Shown here: in pieces, positions 1-5,463 of the stretch
Layout: each line of letters begins with the position of its first letter
How positions within the stretch are numbered: the first letter of the stretch is position 1
Assembly (NCBI GenBank): GCA_964637695.1
Contig: CAZWVF010000080.1
Location: 1 to 7,646 of the forward strand
DNA length: 7,646 nucleotides
Reading direction: 5' to 3'
Source of the DNA: JAGLTZ01 sp964637695
GTDB taxonomy: Bacteria > Blakebacterota > Blakebacteria > Blakebacterales > Blakebacteraceae
The notes under the pieces: model-generated
The model's input: the letters and a program-made list of their open reading frames with translations, nothing else
Databases searched by the model: none
Told to the model about the DNA's origin: nothing
Translations under genes and position numbers: made by a program

Positions 1-138
1 GATCCTGGGTGGTGCCGGTGCCTCGGGCCAGACGGGTCCGGTAGCGGTCTCGCCATCCAGCCATTCCATACTGCCGCTGGAGCACCCGCCTGGAATTACA
101 ACCAGTGTCAACAAGAAGATCATTGCCTTGAAACGCAT
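1..138 (-). CDS. Partial lipoprotein, probable second NHL/beta-propeller paralogue (first 46 codons)
   Basis: The reading frame opens at ATG 138-136 and stays open to the window edge. It gives 46 residues beginning MRFKAMIFLL. A hydrophobic stretch (residues 7-15) ends in I-P-G-G-C19, a usable but imperfect lipobox because proline sits at -3. A short linker then leads to a W-P-E-A-P-A-P-P-R-I motif at residues 37-46. The same motif (Y-P-Q-P-P-D-P-P-R-I) opens the mature propeller protein at 3354-4478, so I infer a second propeller of that family, here lipid-anchored. The start is well supported: a TAAGGAG Shine-Dalgarno lies inside the 3' end of the upstream barrel gene, 8 nt before the ATG, and the upstream TGA ends 1 nt before it. 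It is therefore the last visible gene of the conduit operon. The propeller assignment rests on one short motif because the body of the protein is outside the window. Confidence 0.72.
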   Translation of the reverse strand, partial: MRFKAMIFLLTLVVIPGGCSSGSMEWLDGETATGPVWPEAPAPPRI

Positions 139-139
139 T

Positions 140-2083
140 TCAGAAACTCCTTACCAGTTCCACCCGGCCCAGAGAACGGATGCGGCTGTTAGATCCATAC
201 AGGTCTCTTCCATATTGAAGAGTTAAAGAAACAGTTGTCTGGCCATACCTGGTTGCTGCTCTTATATCGGCCAGTGTACGGCGGCGGTCTATATTGGCTC
301 CTGTATCAACTTCATACATGAAAGAACTCGTCAGTCGAACCCGGCTGATGGGAATGGAGGAAAAGGACAATTGACCTCCCCAGAGATCAGAGCCGAACGG
401 GGACAACTTATTGTCAATGATGAGACGCCTTACGGTCAAGCCAAGATCAGTATACTGTTCCAGCTGTACGCGTGTCCCGAGGGATGCTTCCTTCTTAAGG
501 AATGGAGAGACCCTGCTGTTCTGGTCTTCATATTCAGTTCTCAAAGTGCATCCCAGAATCTTCATGGTCGCACCCACAATCCACGAATCGGCAGGGTTCA
601 GCAATACATCCAGATCGCCGGAGAGTTGATCCTGTGTAATATCACGGCGTCTTATATATACACGGGAACCCTTGCTGAATGTGATTCCGATATTCCAGCC
701 CTGGTTTCTGCTTTCGATTCTTCCTGCTCCTCCTATTTCATATTCGTAATCAACAAGAACACGGTCCCCATCGGCTATACGGCCGGTTGCCAGGCGTTCG
801 ATACCGGTTTTTACTCCCAGAGTCCGTAACACATAATCTACGTTCTCAACGAAACGAGTGATGCCGAGTGAATCAAATACTGCAATTGATCCCTGAACGA
901 CCCGGTCTCTGTACAGATAAACCGGATTGAATCCCACAAGGACCAGCTCCTCCTGGACCACGGGTACAGATGATCCGCCGGCGTCACGGTCCTCATAAAG
1001 ATCCTGAAGATCCATGCCGGCTTCAAGACGCCCGAAGCGGGTTCGTTTGGAATACCTCATGGAAATCCGGGCGGTATAATCTCTGGTCTTCAGGACCCGT
1101 GTATTCTGAATGGAATAGTCACCCGAAATCTGTGTCATCAGATTCTGGAACAACTGATGGTTCAAATCACCCTGAAGCTGTCGGATGCGTGATATCTCGC
1201 CCTTTGATCTCTGAAAATGATAGTTCCATGTTGTATTCAGATGAAATGATCCCGGCAGATCAAAACGGCCTTTTGTCGAGTACCGCTCGTTTCGCACGGG
1301 AAGCGAACCCTTCTGGTCGAGTATGTTCGCTGCCAGCTCAAGCTGATTATTCCCTGCTGCCTGATCGCCGTCGAAGACCAGAACATGTCTGCTGTTCAGG
1401 ATTCGTGTATTCAGAATGCTGTCGTAAAAAGGACGGGTGGTTTGCTGTTGTCTGAACTGCAGCGATGAAAGTCTGAGAATCCCGAAAGGCTGCAGAGTAA
1501 AATCGGCACTGGTTTGATCCCTCTGTTCCTCGATAAAGGCATCTTTCTGGTCGGGCTTCCTGCTCGATTCGGAGAGACTCAAACTCAAACTGATCGGCAG
1601 ACCGCGTCCCAGGCTTGTTCGAATGCTGTTCTGTATCTGCTTGACCCGGTATCCCTGCAGCTGGCCGGCCATAATTACAGTCGTTCCCCGGTTCGTAAGG
1701 TAATGAAAGGAAACCGGGTGTTCAGGAAGCAGGCTGCCTGAAAGGTTGTAGTTGATATCAGTTCCTTTTGTCGGGAAGTTCAGATCATTACCGGTTATTC
1801 CGCCCTGACTGAAGATCATCCCCGTACTGCCGCTGAATCTCATGAATCGCGGGTGTATGAAGGATCCATCGAAAGAGAAATTCAGTCGCTGTGTAGCTAT
1901 GCGCCGGAAGATCCTGAAACCCTCACTTCCTGTTGTGCCTGTTGTATTCCTTTCATAATCACCTACCAGAGCCAGTTCACCGCCACGGTTTCTCAGACTG
2001 AGAAACTGCAGATCCTGTGCAGAAGCGGAGCAGCACAGTCCGATGGAGTAAACAACAGCACACAGGGAAACAAATTTTCTCAT
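140..2083 (-). CDS. Outer-membrane beta-barrel, candidate porin of a cytochrome conduit
   Basis: This 647-residue protein has a Sec signal peptide (residues 1-22, A-S-A before Q23). It continues as alternating polar/hydrophobic strands with Gly/Asn/Asp turns and ends in V-E-L-V-R-S-F, a typical BAM-recognised last strand with C-terminal Phe. It has no CXXCH motif, so it binds no c-type haem itself. Length and context resemble MtrB/PioB/OmbB-type porins that sheath a multiheme cytochrome, but I see no diagnostic sequence motif, so the role rests mainly on position. Residues about 371-450 look unlike a barrel: they resemble a small beta-sandwich (see findings). The gene follows the 15-heme cytochrome after 20 bp. 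No good Shine-Dalgarno lies at normal spacing and a small AGGTC-TAC-GACCT inverted repeat fills the gap, so coupled translation is likely. An uncharacterised barrel of another function cannot be excluded. Confidence 0.85.
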   Translation of the reverse strand: MRKFVSLCAVVYSIGLCCSASAQDLQFLSLRNRGGELALVGDYERNTTGTTGSEGFRIFRRIATQRLNFSFDGSFIHPRFMRFSGSTGMIFSQGGITGNDLNFPTKGTDINYNLSGSLLPEHPVSFHYLTNRGTTVIMAGQLQGYRVKQIQNSIRTSLGRGLPISLSLSLSESSRKPDQKDAFIEEQRDQTSADFTLQPFGILRLSSLQFRQQQTTRPFYDSILNTRILNSRHVLVFDGDQAAGNNQLELAANILDQKGSLPVRNERYSTKGRFDLPGSFHLNTTWNYHFQRSKGEISRIRQLQGDLNHQLFQNLMTQISGDYSIQNTRVLKTRDYTARISMRYSKRTRFGRLEAGMDLQDLYEDRDAGGSSVPVVQEELVLVGFNPVYLYRDRVVQGSIAVFDSLGITRFVENVDYVLRTLGVKTGIERLATGRIADGDRVLVDYEYEIGGAGRIESRNQGWNIGITFSKGSRVYIRRRDITQDQLSGDLDVLLNPADSWIVGATMKILGCTLRTEYEDQNSRVSPFLKKEASLGTRVQLEQYTDLGLTVRRLIIDNKLSPFGSDLWGGQLSFSSIPISRVRLTSSFMYEVDTGANIDRRRTLADIRAATRYGQTTVSLTLQYGRDLYGSNSRIRSLGRVELVRSF

Positions 2084-2103
2084 CGTTCAGAAGGTCGTAG
2101 ACC

Positions 2104-3357
2104 TCACCGGATGAGCTTTGGTTCCTGTGATCCATGCGGCAGATGACATTCCATACAGGTCATTTCAATAGCTGTCACCTCATCCATATGAACTCTGGTT
2201 TCCTGGTTTTCTGCGTGGCATGATCCGCAGAGTTCGGTAATTGGACGGTTCAGCAGGTATTCCTGAGTCCCGCCATGCAGGGTATGACATGCAGAACATT
2301 CTCCATTTGCTGCAGGAGCATGAAGAACAGGCAGTTCCTGCCATGATCCGTCATGGCACATGAAGCACAATTCGATCTGGTCAGCTACGAGTAATCCAGG
2401 GGCTCCTCCGTGCTGAGCATGGCAGGTCATGCACTCCCCCATTGCAGCGGGAGGGTGTAGAACAGGTTGTTCCTGCCATGAACCGTCGTGGCACGTAAAG
2501 CACAGGTCCGGGGGATTGACAGTCAGAAGACGACCGAGCGAGCCGCCGTGAACGGTATGACATGTAGTGCATTCTCCCATTACGGCGGGTACATGCCGGG
2601 CGGGCTGTTCCTGCCATGAGCCATCGTGGCAGTAGTAACAGAGTTCAACAGGACCGGCCAGCAGAAGATTGCCTTCGGGTGCAGCGGCTTTATGCGGATC
2701 ATGACAGGTGGAACACTCTCCATTCGCAACAGGCATGTGCTGGACATCTGATTCCATCCAACTTCCATCATGGCAGGCGAAACACAGGTCCGGTACGGGC
2801 ATTGGGAGGAGTCCGGGATAATCTGCCACATGAGGTGCGTGACATGTTTGACATTCTCCGCTGGCTGCCGGCTGGTGTACTCCATTGCCTTTGAACATCT
2901 CCTCTCCGTGGCAGGAAGAGCAGAGTGCAGATCCTTCACCTTTCAATAATCCGGCGAAATTGCTCTGGTGAGGGTTGTGGCAGCCGGTACATTCACCGAT
3001 CAATACGGCCGAGTGGACGGCGGCCCCTTCCATAAGTGATGAATCGTGGCATATGAAGCAGAGATCGCTTCCCTCTGCCACCAGTCTGTTGCCTTCGTGA
3101 CAATTATCACATGCTTTCTCAACATATGGAGGGTGCCTGCTGCCCGATTGTGTCTCTGCAGTATCCGTTGATTCTGCACTTCTTTCTTCAGTTTCAGACG
3201 ACTGGTCGATCCCACCGGGATTGTCGCTGGATTCCGGGGGCGGAACCCCATCGAAAAAGAAGGACAGAACTTTATAGCGGGTCTGTGGTGAACACGCTGC
3301 AGCCACAACCAGGAATAATGCGGCAACAAACAGCCGGTTTTTCGGTTTTGATCTCAT
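2104..3357 (-). CDS. 15-heme lipoprotein cytochrome c (doubled CXXCH family)
   Basis: This 417-residue protein has a hydrophobic leader ending in V-A-A-A-C22-S, a lipobox. Ser at +2 favours outer-membrane sorting. The lipid-proximal T-R-Y-K-V-L-S-F-F-F-D-G-V-P segment is followed by a Ser/Thr/Glu-rich linker (about 41-73). Fifteen CXXCH sites start at residues 83, 100, 123, 146, 169, 192, 215, 240, 263, 286, 309, 331, 354, 377 and 401. Exactly 15 other histidines exist, so every haem can be bis-His ligated. After the first haem the chain is seven units of about 45 residues, each with two haems and two extra His; units 3-6 carry C-H-D-G-S-W. It should carry electrons through or along the outer membrane with the adjacent barrel. 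The start codon overlaps the propeller stop (ATGA) and the preceding 14 nt have no purine-rich site, so translation is probably coupled. Confidence 0.95.
   Translation of the reverse strand: MRSKPKNRLFVAALFLVVAAACSPQTRYKVLSFFFDGVPPPESSDNPGGIDQSSETEERSAESTDTAETQSGSRHPPYVEKACDNCHEGNRLVAEGSDLCFICHDSSLMEGAAVHSAVLIGECTGCHNPHQSNFAGLLKGEGSALCSSCHGEEMFKGNGVHQPAASGECQTCHAPHVADYPGLLPMPVPDLCFACHDGSWMESDVQHMPVANGECSTCHDPHKAAAPEGNLLLAGPVELCYYCHDGSWQEQPARHVPAVMGECTTCHTVHGGSLGRLLTVNPPDLCFTCHDGSWQEQPVLHPPAAMGECMTCHAQHGGAPGLLVADQIELCFMCHDGSWQELPVLHAPAANGECSACHTLHGGTQEYLLNRPITELCGSCHAENQETRVHMDEVTAIEMTCMECHLPHGSQEPKLIR
2300..2800. repeat. Tandem coding repeat, about 135-138 bp per unit, inside the 15-heme gene
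   Basis: The string TTCCTGCCATG recurs at 2335, 2470 and 2608, giving periods of 135 and 138 bp. Each copy is followed by a near-identical CCGTC/CCATC-TGGCA block. The period equals 45-46 codons, that is one two-haem unit of the cytochrome. Nucleotide similarity is clear among three adjacent units and fades towards both ends of the gene, where only the protein motif is kept. This pattern suggests fairly recent in-frame unit duplication. Boundaries are approximate. Confidence 0.75.
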
Positions 3358-4478
3358 CTGGGAGGCGGGTCCTCGGGATACTGGACTCCCGACATGCGAC
3401 CGTAGCCATATATGTATACTGCTGCGGGTTCGAACTGCCGCACGACGGCTATGACATATTCGAGATTGAAACCGTCCGCGGCATATTTCTGCCAGTAGGG
3501 AACACTCTCATAATCGATGGCAATTCCGGCTGGGAGAGACAGGTCCGTCTCGGGATCGCCTGAAAGTCCGAAGACCATCAGTACTCTGCCTTCACTGTCG
3601 AATATCTGAACATGTTCGTACCGCGCGTCGGCAACATAGAGAAGTCCATCGCGGTCGATGGCCAGCCCCTTTGGAGCACCAAAACTGCCGTAACTTACAC
3701 CCAAAGAACCTACAGTTGAGATCAATGATCCGTCGCGTCCAAAGTGTGTGACCCGCCCGGCAAGCGTTTCTGAAATGTACAGGCTGCCATCGGGTGCCAG
3801 GGCAATATTTGTGGGCCCTCCCAGTGGAGAAGTATTTGTATCCCGATCTCCAATCACTGACCGGGATGCACCGTCATCAAGGTTGAAGGCAATAACGCTG
3901 TTGTTCCCGGCATCGCAGACAAATACTGAGTCTTTATCAACCGCCAGACCAGCCGGTCTTTCAAGGAGGCCCGTTCCAAAACGGGCCAGCAATCTCCCTC
4001 CTGTCTCCAACAGGAGTATCTCTTTCCGGGCTGTGTCGGAAACGAGAACATTACCATTGTCATCGACTGCAAGGCCGAGACCGGACTGGATTCCTGCTCT
4101 TCCCGGTGGATCTTCCGCCAATTCAAGGGTCTCTTCCTCGAAATCGAATTGCCAGTAACTTCCGGAACCTGAATCGGAAACCAGAAGCATGTCATTGTTG
4201 AATACAACGGAGTAAGGACGGTCGATCGCCTTTCTCAACCACTGATTCATTATCTGCCTGCCGAAAAGAAAACGCATGAACCAGCTCGGTTCTCCCCGGA
4301 TATCCGCTTCAGAGTGGAATTTCTTGAGGAGTTGAATACGGGGGGGGTCCGGGGGCTGTGGATAGAATGTCTGAGCACGAGCAGGAACAATACCGATCAG
4401 AAGAGCTATGATTACAGGATATGCAAGTGATCTGCGCTCAAATCCAGATTTCTGACCGAACATGCCTATAATATTCAT
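3354..4478 (-). CDS. Secreted six-bladed NHL-type beta-propeller
   Basis: The preferred start is ATG at 4478, giving 374 residues beginning MNIIGMFG. GAAGG lies 8 nt upstream; an in-frame TTG at 4493 would add five residues. A signal peptide (about 1-35, A-R-A before Q36) has no lipobox cysteine. The mature protein opens with Y-P-Q-P-P-D-P-P-R-I, a motif I associate with propellers encoded beside multiheme cytochromes. Six NHL-like blades follow, starting near residues 87, 132, 174, 221, 268 and 315. Typical blade signatures are G-L-A-V-D-D-N-G-N-V-L-V-S-D and G-L-A-I-D-R-D-G-L-L-Y-V-A-D. There is no CXXCH. NHL genes recur next to extracellular cytochromes in Geobacter-type bacteria, but their molecular role is not settled; scaffold, chaperone or surface partner are all open. 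The stop overlaps the start of the 15-heme gene by 4 bp. Confidence 0.9.
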   Translation of the reverse strand: MNIIGMFGQKSGFERRSLAYPVIIALLIGIVPARAQTFYPQPPDPPRIQLLKKFHSEADIRGEPSWFMRFLFGRQIMNQWLRKAIDRPYSVVFNNDMLLVSDSGSGSYWQFDFEEETLELAEDPPGRAGIQSGLGLAVDDNGNVLVSDTARKEILLLETGGRLLARFGTGLLERPAGLAVDKDSVFVCDAGNNSVIAFNLDDGASRSVIGDRDTNTSPLGGPTNIALAPDGSLYISETLAGRVTHFGRDGSLISTVGSLGVSYGSFGAPKGLAIDRDGLLYVADARYEHVQIFDSEGRVLMVFGLSGDPETDLSLPAGIAIDYESVPYWQKYAADGFNLEYVIAVVRQFEPAAVYIYGYGRMSGVQYPEDPPPR

Positions 4479-4479
4479 T

Positions 4480-4503
4480 ACAGTCGCCTTCAAAGGAAAC
4501 TGT
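4480..4503 (-). promoter_or_regulatory. Hairpin that could mask the propeller gene's ribosome-binding site
   Basis: On the minus strand ACAGT and ACTGT form a 5-bp outer stem. Inside it CCTTTGAAGG folds on itself, which buries the AAGG of the Shine-Dalgarno just upstream of ATG 4478. The fold is short and has a 2x2 internal mismatch, so it is only a candidate. It would lower initiation on the propeller gene relative to the tetraheme gene. Confidence 0.3.
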
Positions 4504-4512
4504 TAATACGGG

Positions 4513-4541
4513 AAGGGGCAGCTCTTGATGAGCTGCCCCTT
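4513..4541 (-). promoter_or_regulatory. Perfect 12-bp intercistronic stem-loop after the tetraheme cytochrome
   Basis: AAGGGGCAGCTC and GAGCTGCCCCTT pair perfectly around a 5-nt loop. The element lies 27 bp past the tetraheme stop and about 35 bp before the propeller start. On the minus strand it is followed by CCCGTATT, not a U-tract; on the plus strand by ATTGTGATT. It therefore lacks the second half of an intrinsic terminator. An mRNA-stabilising or processing stem, or a leaky attenuator, fits better: it would keep the upstream cistron abundant while letting some transcription reach the conduit genes. Confidence 0.6.
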
Positions 4542-4568
4542 ATTGTGATTACTCTTCAGAGAGGAATA

Positions 4569-5183
4569 CTATTTGTCGTGGCAGGTAATGCACAATGCTG
4601 AACCGGTATTTGCCTTCATAAGCAGTTTGCCGTTTCCGGCGGCATCGTGTACGTCGTGGCAGGTCGCACACTCCATTTTACCGCCTATCAGCATGTCGGC
4701 ATCAATCGTGCCGCCAAGTCCTGAATTTGCGGTGGAGGGATCGAACAGCTCCCCATCACTGGCGGCGAGAGCAGCGTCATATGTGAATGATATCGGGTGC
4801 TCCCCGCTGAGGTCAGTGCTGAAATCATCCCTGTATGTAGTGCCTGTACCTCCACCGGGGAAGCTTTCCAGGGCAACAGTCCCGTCATGACAGGAGAGGC
4901 AGAGCTTGGATGTTCCGTCAGGCTGTCCAACTGTTGCCTGCAGTGATGTCGAAGTGTAAGCCGTGAAAGTTTCTGATGTCAGAGCTGACCGGCTCCACAG
5001 CGGGCTGTCGGTGACAGAAGTGTTTGCATTGTGGGGAACGTGGCATGGCTGACACAGTTCACCGTCGGAGTTCCAGGTCTTGGAAGTGAAGTCGTGAGCG
5101 CTACCGGATATGCCCTGTGCCTGAGCTGTGCCTGCCCAGAGAAGGGCAACGCATACGAAACCGACTTTTGCGAGTGTTTTCAT
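4569..5183 (-). CDS. Secreted tetraheme cytochrome c, candidate OmcE-like filament subunit
   Basis: I chose ATG 5183 (204 residues, MKTLAKVGF...) because GGTGAGG sits 9 nt upstream. In-frame ATG 5192 and TTG 5201 are possible earlier starts. The signal peptide is about 1-22 (A-Q-A before Q23) with no lipobox, so the protein is soluble or secreted. Four CXXCH sites lie at 44-48 (CQPCH), 95-99 (CLSCH), 172-176 (CATCH) and 198-202 (CITCH). The only other histidines are 30, 51, 129 and 179, exactly one distal ligand per haem. The G-S-x-H-D-F near the mature N-terminus and C-x-x-C-H-V-P-H-N fit the OmcE/doubled-CXXCH cytochrome group. The linker between haems 2 and 3 is rich in Gly/Ser/Thr/Asp. 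Size, haem number and lack of an anchor suit a polymerising extracellular cytochrome. A soluble monomeric electron shuttle is the main alternative. It is the first gene of the series, with its own leader. Confidence 0.93.
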   Translation of the reverse strand: MKTLAKVGFVCVALLWAGTAQAQGISGSAHDFTSKTWNSDGELCQPCHVPHNANTSVTDSPLWSRSALTSETFTAYTSTSLQATVGQPDGTSKLCLSCHDGTVALESFPGGGTGTTYRDDFSTDLSGEHPISFTYDAALAASDGELFDPSTANSGLGGTIDADMLIGGKMECATCHDVHDAAGNGKLLMKANTGSALCITCHDK

Positions 5184-5217
5184 GACCTTCATCCTCACCA
5201 AGCGTGTTGCTTTTTCG

Positions 5218-5294
5218 ACCAGGTTGTTGTGTCGTTCTGATGCTTCCCTGGGTAGTTTCTCGCCCTGGTTTTTACGAGTCGTACAGCATCAGAA
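5218..5294 (-). promoter_or_regulatory. Candidate structured 5' leader with a possible pseudoknot
   Basis: On the minus strand TTCTGATGCT (5285-5294) pairs perfectly with AGCATCAGAA (5235-5244), a 10-bp stem closing a 40-nt loop. Within the loop ACCAGG (5264-5269) is complementary to CCTGGT (5218-5223) just 3' of the stem, giving a 6-bp H-type pseudoknot. A second loop element, CCCAGGG (5246-5252), offers an alternative 5-bp partner. The structure ends about 35 nt before the tetraheme start codon. It does not match the c-di-GMP (GEMM) or other common riboswitch consensus I can recall. Confidence 0.4.
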
Positions 5295-5323
5295 ACCTGA
5301 AAACATTACTGACTGAAAATTTC

Positions 5324-5345
5324 ATTAGTGAAACCAATCACTAAT
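5324..5345. promoter_or_regulatory. 8-bp inverted repeat, candidate operator
   Basis: ATTAGTGA-AACCAA-TCACTAAT is a perfect 8-bp inverted repeat with a 6-bp spacer. It lies just downstream of the predicted start of transcription (about 5347) of the tetraheme operon, a classic repressor position. It could instead act as a 5'-terminal RNA hairpin. The half-site is not one I recognise for a named regulator. Confidence 0.45.
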
Positions 5346-5353
5346 TGAATATC

Positions 5354-5382
5354 AATAAAAAGTTACCTGAAACAGGAGTCAA
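5354..5382 (-). promoter_or_regulatory. Candidate sigma-70-type promoter for the cytochrome operon
   Basis: On the minus strand TTGACT (5377-5382, 5 of 6 consensus bases) is followed after 17 bp by TTTATT (5354-5359, 4 of 6). Transcription would start near 5347, giving a leader of about 164 nt before the tetraheme ATG. The surrounding DNA is AT-rich. A T7 run at 5384-5390 lies immediately upstream but has no clear stem before it, so I do not call a terminator for the response-regulator gene. Confidence 0.4.
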
Positions 5383-5463
5383 CAAAAAAAGACAACGATA
5401 TCTTAAATAATTTCAAGCAACCATGTTCCGTTCCCGGTCCGCTCCGATTTCATTAATACGTGA

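Noticed and set aside
371..829. Plus-strand open frame of 152 codons
   Set aside because: It lies antisense to the outer-membrane barrel gene, has no signal or family motif and is cysteine/serine-rich in a random-looking way. Other plus-strand frames at 411-629, 970-1455, 1514-1741 and 1853-2146 fail for the same reason.
140..2083. Multihaem porin-cytochrome fusion
   Set aside because: The translated barrel contains no CXXCH motif and its only paired cysteines are in the signal peptide.
2300..2800. CRISPR-like spaced repeats
   Set aside because: The period is about 135-138 bp, in frame with a haem-binding protein, and repeats and spacers are both coding.
2580..2939. Minus-strand frame of 119 codons in another phase of the 15-heme gene
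   Set aside because: The CXXCH frame is continuous and carries the signal peptide and all haem motifs; this frame only mirrors its repeats.
3748..4158. Plus-strand frame of 136 codons opposite the propeller gene
   Set aside because: Rich in Ser/Arg/Pro without motif, no ribosome-binding site, and fully antisense to a well-supported gene.
4513..4541. Rho-independent terminator
   Set aside because: The stem is perfect but neither strand has a following T-tract, and same-strand genes continue directly downstream. Kept as a regulatory stem instead.
5184..5347. c-di-GMP (GEMM) riboswitch, expected before some Geobacter cytochromes
   Set aside because: The conserved GEMM purine-rich bulges and tetraloop-receptor sequences are not found; only generic stems are present.
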